Source: Rariglobus sp041662485 (lineage in GTDB: Bacteria > Verrucomicrobiota > Verrucomicrobiia > Opitutales > Opitutaceae). From it: DNA of 64,000 nt. Under the pieces are notes generated by a model that did not search any database, had not been told where the DNA came from, and was given only the letters and a program-made list of their open reading frames with translations. The position numbers and the translations under genes are program-made. Below are positions 1 through 8,082 of the stretch, one piece after another. Location of the stretch: contig JBAZSJ010000005.1 in the NCBI GenBank assembly GCA_041662485.1, positions 1 through 64,000 of the forward strand, in the 5' to 3' direction. Position 1 is the first letter of the stretch. Every line of letters begins with the position of its first letter.

Positions 1-77
1 GCAAACAACTCCGCCGCCTCGTCTCCGTCCTCCTCTCCAAACGTCCTTTTACTCCAAGAACCCATGTCGCCGCTTGA
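1..77 (+). CDS. Possible 3' end of a gene entering from the left
   Basis: One frame (phase starting at base 3) is open from the window edge to a TGA at 75-77 and encodes a basic tail of 24 residues ending in RTHVAA. Nothing in it identifies a family. The other two forward frames also stay open here because the DNA is GC-rich, so an open frame is weak evidence. It would converge on the oxidoreductase that ends at 134. Sequence to the left of the window would decide. Confidence 0.25.
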   Translation, partial: KQLRRLVSVLLSKRPFTPRTHVAA

Positions 78-133
78 CCTCCCATTACAGCCTGTCTCCT
101 ACAAATCGAGCCCCCCGAAGCAAACGCCGCCCT

Positions 134-1117
134 CTAACGCCCAAACCGCCCCACCGCCACCTCCCGGTCAAACGGCACGCCTTCGGTGAGGTGGTTGACC
201 CACTGGTGCGCCAGCCACGGGGCAAGCAGCGCGCCCTTGGAACCGAGCCCGTTGAAAACACCGAGCCGCGGCTCGCGAAGGCTTCGCCCCGCCAACGGAT
301 AACGGTCCGGCGAAGTCACGCGCACGCCCGACTCCTGCGCCACAACTGTAAACGCCCGCCCGCCGAGCAATCGGGTCGCGCTCTTCGTCAGCTCCTCGCG
401 CGCAACCTCCCCCGCCAAAACATCGCCCTCACGCGTATATGTCGCGCCGACCTTGGCCAAACCCTCCTCCGTCGGCAGCACCCAGTGCCCGCGATTCAAG
501 ATCACCTCCGGCGCCAGCCCGCCGACCGCCAGCAAGAAAATCTCCCCGGTCGCCCGCGCGCACTTCACATCGCCCCACGCCAGCCCGCCGCAGTCGTCCG
601 CCCCCGTGCAAAGAATCACCACGTCATATCGTCCGAGCGCCCCCGCCAGATCGACGCGCTCCTCGCGCAGACGTCCGTCCGCCAGCCAACGCGCCCGCGC
701 GGTCGCGATGAGCGCCGCCGTGTCCACGCGCGCCGCGCCCTCGATCCAGAATCCGTCGGCATCGGCCTCGCCCGCGTAAGGAGCCAGTTCGCCGGTCGCG
801 CTTTTTTCGGCGAACACCCGCCGCTCGCGATCATCGTTGAAAAAACGCCGCACCCGCATCGGCCGCACCAGCGAAACGCCCCACTGCGCCTCCATCGCGC
901 GATAAACTTCCAGCGCGCGCGGCAGAAGCGCATCCACGCCGCGGCTCTTCACGATGCGCTGACCGGTGATCGGATTGATGATGCCCGCCCCGACACGAGA
1001 CGCGGCGGACGCGTGCCCGACATCGGCAATCTCGAAGGCGATCCCCGCCCGCTCAAACGTCCACCCGAGCACCGTCCCCGCGAGCCCCTGGCCGACGATC
1101 AGGATGGGCGCTGGCAT
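134..1117 (-). CDS. FAD-dependent amino-acid oxidase-like oxidoreductase
   Basis: This 327-residue cytoplasmic protein begins with a dinucleotide-binding beta-alpha-beta fold: VGQGLAGTVLGWTFERAG at about residues 7-24, followed by an acidic residue (EIAD) at the end of the second strand. A second conserved block, GAGIINPITGQR, follows at about 43-54. This layout is that of the DAO family (glycine or D-amino-acid oxidases, and the C-terminal domain of MnmC), which oxidise amines using FAD. The substrate cannot be read from sequence. It has no signal peptide. The gene is separated from upstream ppgK by 154 bp containing a palindromic repeat, so co-transcription is uncertain. Confidence 0.8.
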   Translation of the reverse strand: MPAPILIVGQGLAGTVLGWTFERAGIAFEIADVGHASAASRVGAGIINPITGQRIVKSRGVDALLPRALEVYRAMEAQWGVSLVRPMRVRRFFNDDRERRVFAEKSATGELAPYAGEADADGFWIEGAARVDTAALIATARARWLADGRLREERVDLAGALGRYDVVILCTGADDCGGLAWGDVKCARATGEIFLLAVGGLAPEVILNRGHWVLPTEEGLAKVGATYTREGDVLAGEVAREELTKSATRLLGGRAFTVVAQESGVRVTSPDRYPLAGRSLREPRLGVFNGLGSKGALLAPWLAHQWVNHLTEGVPFDREVAVGRFGR

Positions 1118-1163
1118 ACCGGGAGACCGCTAGACCAAGGCCAACCGACCGTTGCCGTTCAAA

Positions 1164-1243
1164 GGAGAACGGACCTCCCGGTCCGTTCCGGCGCCCGCCG
1201 CACGCCGAAGGCCAAAAGGAGCGGACCGGGAGGTCCGCTCTCC
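1164..1243. repeat. Intergenic palindromic repeat (family B-like)
   Basis: Two arms, 'ggacctcccggtccg' on the left and 'cggaccgggaggtccg' on the right, can pair across a GC-rich loop, and each arm is itself nearly self-complementary. The outer ends, ggagaac and ctctcc, also pair loosely. Similar arms built on GGACCTCC/GGTCCGTC occur near 6900, 19324 and 27067, so this is a dispersed repeat rather than a dedicated terminator. It fills most of the gap between ppgK and the oxidoreductase. Confidence 0.7.
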
Positions 1244-1271
1244 ATAAAAGCAGAAAGGCCGGGACATGGTT

Positions 1272-2003
1272 TTATTTCTCGACCGAAAGCGCGGCGCCCA
1301 CGATGCCCGCCTCGTTGAGGAAACTCGCCGCGACCACGGGTGTGCGAACCTTCAGGTATTTGAACCATTTGTCGTGATCCGCGCTGATGCCGCCACCGAC
1401 GATGATCAGCTTCGGCCAGAGCACGTTTTCAAGCTGGTTGAGGTAATCGCTCACCTTGTGCGCCCATTTTTTATAGGACAGCTCATGACGCTCCTTGGCG
1501 GCTGCGGAAACAAAACACTCGGCCGACTTGTGCTTGATCTGCAGATGCCCGAACTCGCTGTTCGGATACAGCCGCCCGTCCACAAAAAGCGCGCTGCCCA
1601 CGCCCGTGCCGAAGGTCAGCATGAGAACCGTGCCGGAAACATTATTGCCCGCGCCGAACCCGACCTCGGCGATGCCCGCCGCGTCGGCGTCGTTCACGAG
1701 ACTCACCGGCAGGCCGGCGGCCTTGCTGAAGAGCTTGCCCGCGTCGCACCCGATGAAGTCCTCGTGAAGATTGGCCGAGGTGAGGACCACGTTGCCATGA
1801 ATCACCCCGGGGAAACCGACGCCGACGGGTCCCTGCCACTTGAAATGCTGCGCCAACTTCTTGATGGCGGCGGCCATCTGTCTCGGCGTGAGCACCTCGG
1901 GCGTGGGTATGCGGTGACGCTCCGCGAGAAGCTTGCCGGTCTGGGTGTTGACGGGCGCGCCTTTGATGGCGGACCCGCCGATATCGATGCCGAGAATGTT
2001 CAT
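1272..2003 (-). CDS. ppgK: Polyphosphate glucokinase (ROK family)
   Basis: The protein phosphorylates glucose to glucose-6-phosphate using polyphosphate, and often ATP. It has 243 residues, the usual length for PpgK. The phosphate-binding loop DIGGSAIKG lies at about residues 6-14, the sugar-binding block LVNDADAAG at about 102-110 and the second phosphate loop TFGTGVGSAL at about 130-139. The Cys-rich zinc motif of typical ROK repressors and kinases is absent, as expected for PpgK. It starts 8 bp after the stop of slyD, so the two are probably one operon. A cytoplasmic glucokinase suits an organism that degrades glucans. Confidence 0.93.
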   Translation of the reverse strand: MNILGIDIGGSAIKGAPVNTQTGKLLAERHRIPTPEVLTPRQMAAAIKKLAQHFKWQGPVGVGFPGVIHGNVVLTSANLHEDFIGCDAGKLFSKAAGLPVSLVNDADAAGIAEVGFGAGNNVSGTVLMLTFGTGVGSALFVDGRLYPNSEFGHLQIKHKSAECFVSAAAKERHELSYKKWAHKVSDYLNQLENVLWPKLIIVGGGISADHDKWFKYLKVRTPVVAASFLNEAGIVGAALSVEK

Positions 2004-2011
2004 GCAGGAAA

Positions 2012-2503
2012 TTATTTACAGCCGCAGTCGTGGCTTCCGCAGCCTCCGCCTTGATGGGCGTGACCGTGTTCGAGTTCTTCGGCGTTGGCGGCGCGCACGC
2101 CGACCACCTCGACGTCAAACACCAGATCCACTCCGGCCAGCGGATGATTTGCATCGAGGATCACCTCGTCGCCCTCGACATCCACCACCGTGACGATGGG
2201 CGCAAACGCATCCTCGCCCGCCTTGAACTGGTCGCCCGGCTTCAGGTCGCCCTCGACGGGAAGCAACGCCTTGAGCACGCGCTGCACCTGCGTGTCGTCG
2301 CGTTCGCCGTAGGCCTTGGCCGCCGGCACCTCGACGCGCTGTTTTGCTCCGGCCGCCGCTCCGCGCAGCGCCTCGTCGAGCCCGTCGATGATCTGCCCCG
2401 CGCCCTCCAGGTAACTGATCGGCTGGCCGCCCGCCGACGTGTCCAGCAAGCGCCCCTGAGGATCGCGCAATGTGTAGTGAAAGGTAACGACGTTTCGGCT
2501 CAT
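2012..2503 (-). CDS. slyD: FKBP-type peptidyl-prolyl isomerase, SlyD-like
   Basis: This 163-residue protein catalyses cis-trans proline isomerisation and acts as a chaperone. It starts with the SlyD-type block VVTFHYTLRDPQGRLLDTS. The chaperone 'insert in flap' follows at about residues 65-125, with VEGDEVILDANHPLAG at about 109-124. It ends in a His/Cys-rich metal-binding tail (HGHAHQGGGCGSHDCGCK), which in SlyD binds nickel or zinc. It has no signal peptide, so it is cytoplasmic. It is the first gene of a probable slyD-ppgK pair. Confidence 0.93.
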   Translation of the reverse strand: MSRNVVTFHYTLRDPQGRLLDTSAGGQPISYLEGAGQIIDGLDEALRGAAAGAKQRVEVPAAKAYGERDDTQVQRVLKALLPVEGDLKPGDQFKAGEDAFAPIVTVVDVEGDEVILDANHPLAGVDLVFDVEVVGVRAANAEELEHGHAHQGGGCGSHDCGCK

Positions 2504-2555
2504 GAAGGATTACCTTCCCAAACCCGCCCCACCCCGCGCAAGGGCGAAAGCTTCC

Positions 2556-5081
2556 TCACGACTCTTCGCGTAACACCTCCAGCGGCGGGTGATTCGCAAT
2601 GCCTCGGCCAGACATCCACCCCGTCAGCACGGTCAACGCTGTCACCGCCACGACCGCACCCGCAAAAAGCCCCACCGGCGCCACCACCGGCGCATCAAAG
2701 ACAAAAACCGCCAGCGCCGTGCCCGCCGCCCACGCCAGCAACCCGCCCACCAGCGCCGCCAGCATCCCCAGCACCGCATGCTCCACAAACTGGATCTGCA
2801 TCAGCTGCCGCCTCGACGCCCCGAGCGTGCGCAAGAGCACAGTCTCTCGGATGCGCTGAAACCGCCCCGTCGTCACCGCGCCCACCAATACCACCACGCC
2901 TGTAGCCACCGTGAACCACGCCATGAAGCGGATCACCAACTCCGCCTTGGAAAAAATCGTGTCGAGCGTCTTCAGCACCAGCGCAAGGTCGAGGACCGAC
3001 ACGTTGGAAAACTCCCGCACGACCGCCTGCTGCACCCGTGCCGATTCCTCCGACCCCGCCGCCCGCCCCGCCACCACGAAAAATTTCGGCGCCGACTCCA
3101 GCACGCCTTCGGGGAACACGATGAAGAAATTCGGCGCCATGCGCCGCCACTCCACGCTCCGCAGGCTCGCCACGCGCGTCTTCACCGGCACGCCCTGCAC
3201 GTCGAACTCCAACTCGTCGCCCAGCTTGAGCCGCATGTCCTTCGCCAACCCCTCCTCGATGGAAACCGGCGCTGGCTCCTGCGTCGGCTCCACGCGCCCG
3301 TAAAGCTTCCCCGCCGTCAGCTTCTCCGTGTCCGAAAGCGCGGCGCGGTAGGTCGAGCGGTATTCCCGGCGCAACGTCCACGCGGGAATCCCCGCCGCCT
3401 TGTCCTTGAGCAACTCGTCCACCGTGCGCCCGTTGATGCCCGCCAGCCGCATCGTCACCACCGGCGCCGTCGCCAACGCCGGCACGCCCTGCGCCGACAG
3501 CAACGCCGTCAACGGCCCGATCTGATCGTCCTGAATATCGAAAAACAACAGATTGGGCCGCCCGCCGCCGTCCGCCCCGCGAATCTGCCGCACCAGCGTC
3601 TCGCGCGACAGCGCCAGCGTGAGCAGCAAAAACGTGCCCAGTCCCAAAGACAGCAGCAGCAACGTCGTGCGATTGTTCGGTCGGTGCAAATTGGCGACTC
3701 CCTGCCGCCACACATACGGGAGCCGCCTCGGCATAAACCGCCGCGCCATCCACGCCACGACGCGCGCCAGCCCAGCCAGCGCCCCGAGCACCAGCGCCAG
3801 TCCGCCCGTAAACCCCAGCCCCCACGACCAGCGCCCCGTCTGCCAGACCGCGAAACCCGCCACTGCCACGACGATCACTCCTCCTACCACCCAACGCAGC
3901 ACATCGCGTCCTCCCGTCTCCACCGCAAACGCCGCCCGGATCGCCGCCAGCGGCGACACCCGCCGCACCGCCAGCAAAGGCAGCAGCGTGAACAACCCGC
4001 TCACCGCCAGCCCCGCCGCCAACCCGCGCGCCACCGCCGCCCACGACACAAAAAAATGAACCTCGAACGGCAGCAGATCCCGCACGAGCGGCGGCAGCAC
4101 CAGCTGCACCGCCACGCCCAGCAACGCCCCCATCACCGCGCCCAATCCGCCCAGCGCCAGCCCCTGCACCAGATAGATGGCGAAGCCCTGCCGCGCGCTC
4201 GCGCCCAGACACCGCAGCACCGCGACCGTCGCGAGCTTTTGGCCGATGTGCACATGGATCGCGCTCGCCACCCCGATCGCGCCAAGCAGCAGCGACACAA
4301 ACCCCGTCAGACTCAGAAACGCATACACGTTCTCCAACGCCTTCCCGAGTTCGCGCTTTCGTCCGGCCACCGTGTCAAAGTGCAGGTGCTCGTCGCGGAA
4401 CAGTCTCTTCATCTCCGCCGCGATCTTGTCCGCATCGCTTGTCGCGGGAAGTTTCAGATAGGTGCGGTAGCGCACCAGGGAGCCGCGCCCGACCAGCCCG
4501 GTTTCAGGCAGCACCGAAAGCGCCACGATCACGCGTGGCGAAAGCGTGGCCGCGGCCGACGCTTCGCCCGGCAGCTGCTGGATCGTCCCGACCACCGTCA
4601 GCGTCTTCGTCCCCAGTCGCAGAGGATCGCCCTCCTTCACGCCAAACTGACGCATCAGCGTCTCATCAACCACCACCGCTCCGCCCGCCGCCACCCGGCC
4701 CGCCGCGTCGGCCGGAGCCGTGCGGTAGGTCCCGTAAAACGGATAACCGCCGTCGAGCGCCCGCACAGTAACAAGCCGCGTTTGTCCACCCGACGCCGGA
4801 AACGCGATCATCGATGAAAACGTGATCTCACGCGCCTGCTCGCCCCCGAGCCCGGCGATGAACCTTTCAGGCCCTGGGGCAAGCGGCGCACGCGAGCTGA
4901 CCACAAGATCGGCACCAAGAAGCCCCTTCGCCTGATCGTCGATTCCCCGCCGCAGATTCGCGCTGAACGAACCGACCGCCACGAGCGCAGCCACGCCGAA
5001 TACGATGGATAGGGAAAACAACCCCAGCCGCCGCCGCGCCGTCCGCGAATCCCGCCACGCCATTTTAAGGATAAAGTTCAT
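2556..5081 (-). CDS. ybbP: ABC exporter permease, YbbP/FtsX-type
   Basis: This large inner-membrane permease of about 841 residues has one N-terminal transmembrane helix (GLFSLSIVFGVAALVAVGSF), a long periplasmic domain, and two FtsX-type bundles of helices at about 250-390 and 720-835. The second bundle contains the typical block TTGRFQRIRETVLLRTLGAS. Length and layout match YbbP. I start it at the ATG whose first base is 5081 (MNFILKMAWRDS); an upstream start at 5108 would be read from a repeat arm. The cognate ATPase lies upstream but is separated by an inserted GxxExxY gene. In E. coli ybbA-ybbP is divergent from tesA, the same order as here. Confidence 0.88.
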   Translation of the reverse strand: MNFILKMAWRDSRTARRRLGLFSLSIVFGVAALVAVGSFSANLRRGIDDQAKGLLGADLVVSSRAPLAPGPERFIAGLGGEQAREITFSSMIAFPASGGQTRLVTVRALDGGYPFYGTYRTAPADAAGRVAAGGAVVVDETLMRQFGVKEGDPLRLGTKTLTVVGTIQQLPGEASAAATLSPRVIVALSVLPETGLVGRGSLVRYRTYLKLPATSDADKIAAEMKRLFRDEHLHFDTVAGRKRELGKALENVYAFLSLTGFVSLLLGAIGVASAIHVHIGQKLATVAVLRCLGASARQGFAIYLVQGLALGGLGAVMGALLGVAVQLVLPPLVRDLLPFEVHFFVSWAAVARGLAAGLAVSGLFTLLPLLAVRRVSPLAAIRAAFAVETGGRDVLRWVVGGVIVVAVAGFAVWQTGRWSWGLGFTGGLALVLGALAGLARVVAWMARRFMPRRLPYVWRQGVANLHRPNNRTTLLLLSLGLGTFLLLTLALSRETLVRQIRGADGGGRPNLLFFDIQDDQIGPLTALLSAQGVPALATAPVVTMRLAGINGRTVDELLKDKAAGIPAWTLRREYRSTYRAALSDTEKLTAGKLYGRVEPTQEPAPVSIEEGLAKDMRLKLGDELEFDVQGVPVKTRVASLRSVEWRRMAPNFFIVFPEGVLESAPKFFVVAGRAAGSEESARVQQAVVREFSNVSVLDLALVLKTLDTIFSKAELVIRFMAWFTVATGVVVLVGAVTTGRFQRIRETVLLRTLGASRRQLMQIQFVEHAVLGMLAALVGGLLAWAAGTALAVFVFDAPVVAPVGLFAGAVVAVTALTVLTGWMSGRGIANHPPLEVLREES

Positions 5082-5084
5082 GAG

Positions 5085-5118
5085 TTGCCCACGGAACACA
5101 CGGATCACACGGAAGAAT
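5085..5118. repeat. Left arm of inverted repeat around GxxExxY gene
   Basis: This 34-bp arm is built from tandem copies of 'cacggaacacacgga'. It is the reverse complement of 5502-5535 with only two mismatches. It begins 3 bp from the permease start codon and ends on the stop codon of the GxxExxY gene, so the repeat marks the exact border of the inserted block. Confidence 0.9.
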
Positions 5119-5492
5119 CAGAGGACGAAACGTTCATGCTCCACCTTGGGAAAGTGACCGAAATTGACCAGCAGCCCCACCCGCAGCCCGGTCGCGTGAA
5201 GATAGTTTTGCATCTGCGCACGATGTTCATCGGTGAGTTTTGAAACCGCCTTAAGCTCCACGATGACCTTGTCGTAGCAGATGAAGTCCGCGACGTAGTG
5301 CTGCTTCAAGGGCTGCCCCTTGTAGCTCAGCGCCAGCGGCACCTGCGCTTTGGCGGGAATGCCCTGAAGCCCACATTCAATTTCCAAACATTCTTGGAAT
5401 ACGGCCTCAAGAAAGCCGCATCCCTTGTCTTTATATACCTCGAAGCAGGCTCCGAGTATCCGATACGTCTCATCCTTATGTAATAGTTCCAT
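5118..5492 (-). CDS. GxxExxY protein (PD-(D/E)XK nuclease-like)
   Basis: This protein of about 124 residues belongs to the GxxExxY family, which is assigned to the PD-(D/E)XK nuclease fold. The name-giving motif appears as GFLEAVF at about residues 21-27, with Phe in place of Tyr. The nuclease-like core is ADFICYDKVIVELKAV, giving D-x(n)-E-x-K. I start at the ATG at 5492 (MELLHKDETYR). The longer reading from 5594 would translate the repeat as PRNTRNTRKN, a common annotation artefact. The gene lies between ybbA and ybbP and is flanked by 34-bp inverted repeats, which suggests a mobile or acquired cassette. Its biochemical role is unknown. Confidence 0.88.
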   Translation of the reverse strand: MELLHKDETYRILGACFEVYKDKGCGFLEAVFQECLEIECGLQGIPAKAQVPLALSYKGQPLKQHYVADFICYDKVIVELKAVSKLTDEHRAQMQNYLHATGLRVGLLVNFGHFPKVEHERFVL

Positions 5493-5501
5493 GGTATTAA
5501 A

Positions 5502-5535
5502 ATTCTTCCGTGTATTCCGTGTGTTCCGTGGGCAA
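5502..5535. repeat. Right arm of inverted repeat around GxxExxY gene
   Basis: This 34-bp arm, built on 'ttccgtgtgttccgtggg', mirrors 5085-5118 with two mismatches. It lies between the GxxExxY start codon (5492) and the stop of the ybbA ATPase (5549). Read as RNA, the two arms could pair and loop out the whole small gene. Confidence 0.9.
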
Positions 5536-5548
5536 AAAATCCGTCTTC

Positions 5549-6223
<675 letters not shown>

Positions 6224-6267
6224 TTGGGAACCGCGAACGAAAGCCCGCGTTCCCATATACGCAAACG

Positions 6268-6900
6268 ATGAAGCCCCTGTTCTCCCTTCTTTTTCTGCTC
6301 TTCCTCGCCGGAACTACCTCCGCAGCGACCTCAGGGACCGGGACCAAAACCGTGCTCTTCTTTGGCGACAGCCTCACGGCGGGCTACGGACTCGAAGACG
6401 CTTCCGCGCAATCGTTCCCCGCCGTCATCCAGCAAAAAATCGCCGCCGCCGGACTCCCTTGGCGCGTGGTCAATGCCGGCCTGAGCGGCGAAACCTCCGC
6501 CGGCGGCCTGCGTCGCATCGACTGGATTCTACGCGCGCCGGTGGACGTCTTCGTCCTCGAACTCGGCGCCAACGACGGCCTGCGCGGACTTCCGCTCGAT
6601 GCCATACGAAACAACCTCCAAGCCATCATCGACCGCGTGCGTGCGAAAAACCCGTCCGTGAAGATCGTCGTCGCTGGCATGAAGATGCCCGTGAACCTGG
6701 GCGATTACGCGAACGCGTTCGCGGATATTTTCCCCACCTTGGCCAAGGCAAACCAAGCCGCGCTCATTCCGTTTTTATTGGAAAACGTGGCCGCCCGCCC
6801 GGAATTGAACCAGCCCGACGGCATCCACCCCACCGCCGAAGGTGCCCGCCTCGTCGCCGACACCGCCTGGAAAACGCTGGAGCCGCTCTTAAGCAGGTAG
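6268..6900 (+). CDS. tesA: TesA-like SGNH arylesterase/thioesterase
   Basis: This secreted hydrolase of 210 residues has a signal peptide (MKPLFSLLFLLFLAGTTSA). The SGNH blocks follow in order: FFGDSLTAGYG at about residues 31-41 with the nucleophile Ser, NAGLSGETSAGG with the Gly block, ELGANDGLRG with the Asn, and DGIHPTAEGA with the catalytic Asp-His pair. Length and motifs match TesA, which hydrolyses acyl esters and thioesters in the periplasm. It stands divergent from ybbA, the arrangement seen in gammaproteobacteria, and that supports the name. Confidence 0.9.
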   Translation: MKPLFSLLFLLFLAGTTSAATSGTGTKTVLFFGDSLTAGYGLEDASAQSFPAVIQQKIAAAGLPWRVVNAGLSGETSAGGLRRIDWILRAPVDVFVLELGANDGLRGLPLDAIRNNLQAIIDRVRAKNPSVKIVVAGMKMPVNLGDYANAFADIFPTLAKANQAALIPFLLENVAARPELNQPDGIHPTAEGARLVADTAWKTLEPLLSR

Positions 6901-6940
6901 GGACGGACCTCCGGGCCGTCAGCCCGTCGGGCTTTGACTT
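6896..6940 (+). terminator. Palindromic repeat and short hairpin after tesA
   Basis: A hairpin with arms gacgg and ccgtc, related to the dispersed GGACCTCC repeat, begins at the tesA stop codon. It is followed by a 5-bp stem AGCCC-GTC-GGGCT and a T-rich stretch (TTGACTT). It probably ends the tesA transcript. The stem is short, so efficiency is doubtful. Confidence 0.45.
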
Positions 6941-6969
6941 ACCGATCCCTAAATCGCCAAGCTGAGATC

Positions 6970-8073
6970 GTGCCCCGCCTCATCACTACAGCCTGCGCGT
7001 TGCTTTTACTGCTCCCGTTCGCGGCCTGCACAAAAAAGCCGCCTCAGAAATCTGACCCAGATATAGCCGTCTGGCAGCTTGTAGATAAAACCGTGTCAGA
7101 AATTCGCCAAATCGAGGGAGTCCGGGCCTTCACGCTTTTCCATGAAAAAGACCAAACATCGCCGCTCTGCGTAGGTGAATTCCGAAGGATCGATGCACGC
7201 CAATTAAACGCCGAGAAATTCGACGAGTTGTTCCCGTTTTACATTACCTTCGATCGCCATGGCGGCAGCATGGGCTTTGGTCGGTTAAAAATGCTGTGGT
7301 GTCCGGTTCCCTTACCCAAACCATGGGGCAGTTTTAACATCAAAACGAATGACTCTGGTCCAAGAGTTATGACCTCAGTATTTTTCTATCTACCTGACGC
7401 CTTTCGATCACCTCGCTTCACCGCAATTTTCCCAGCCTCACAAATAGACTACCATTCAAGAGAATGGGGAGTGCCCAAGGACCAAAAGGTCTTCGCCTTC
7501 TACGAAATTCCTCCCGCGTGGTCTCCCGGAGCCATCGCCATTCTGTCCGGCAAGGAATCCCCCGATGAGCCCATCGAACAAGCTTCGCCTTTGGGGACTG
7601 TGTTTTGCTTTCTCCATGCATTGCGGGCAGCGGAAGCGGATCCGTCACTGGCGGCAGTCCCTCGCCAACAATTGACCAATCTCATCAACCGCAAAGCCGA
7701 CCCTCAATTGATCGAAACCCTGTTCTATCTGGCGATCCACCCCGCGACCCAAAATCCCTACGCGGAGGATTATTGGAAGATGTTCATGACTGCGGTCAAA
7801 ACCGGTTCGATTCCCACAATCTCAGCCATCAACCTTGTTAGTATTTTTCGCATTTTCGCAGGCGGGCTACCTGACGAGAAGAGCAAAGAATTCCACGGCT
7901 TTCTCGAACAGTCCTCGCTCAAGCCGGGCAGCCCCGAGTTTTGGGATAGCATGTCGGACGAAGACCGGTGTTTCCAAATAGCACAGTATAATTTGGGATT
8001 GATGGTCGATCCCGCGTTTCGCCCTCGAACCCCGTGGCCCAAGCCGTCACCCGCGACGACCGACGCACCATAA
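6970..8073 (+). CDS. Hypothetical lipoprotein, base composition unlike its neighbours
   Basis: I do not recognise this protein of about 367 residues. It begins with a short basic stretch and a hydrophobic helix ending in a lipobox (LLLLPFAAC), so it is probably a lipid-anchored envelope protein. No catalytic motif stands out. I choose the GTG at 6970, which places the lipobox about 19 residues in; the earlier TTG at 6934 lies inside the preceding hairpin. Its GC content is visibly lower (roughly half) than that of the flanking genes, which suggests transfer or relaxed selection. It ends 9 bp from the convergent vWA gene. Confidence 0.7.
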   Translation: MPRLITTACALLLLLPFAACTKKPPQKSDPDIAVWQLVDKTVSEIRQIEGVRAFTLFHEKDQTSPLCVGEFRRIDARQLNAEKFDELFPFYITFDRHGGSMGFGRLKMLWCPVPLPKPWGSFNIKTNDSGPRVMTSVFFYLPDAFRSPRFTAIFPASQIDYHSREWGVPKDQKVFAFYEIPPAWSPGAIAILSGKESPDEPIEQASPLGTVFCFLHALRAAEADPSLAAVPRQQLTNLINRKADPQLIETLFYLAIHPATQNPYAEDYWKMFMTAVKTGSIPTISAINLVSIFRIFAGGLPDEKSKEFHGFLEQSSLKPGSPEFWDSMSDEDRCFQIAQYNLGLMVDPAFRPRTPWPKPSPATTDAP

Positions 8074-8082
8074 CCGCGTCCC

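Noticed and set aside
74..1318. Long plus-strand open frame of 414 codons
   Set aside because: It lies opposite the FAD oxidoreductase, is rich in Arg/Pro/His and lacks any domain; it is a GC-driven shadow.
5085..5535. Possible CRISPR-like repeats around the GxxExxY gene
   Set aside because: There are only two inverted arms, no spacers and no regular period; the structure is an inverted repeat.
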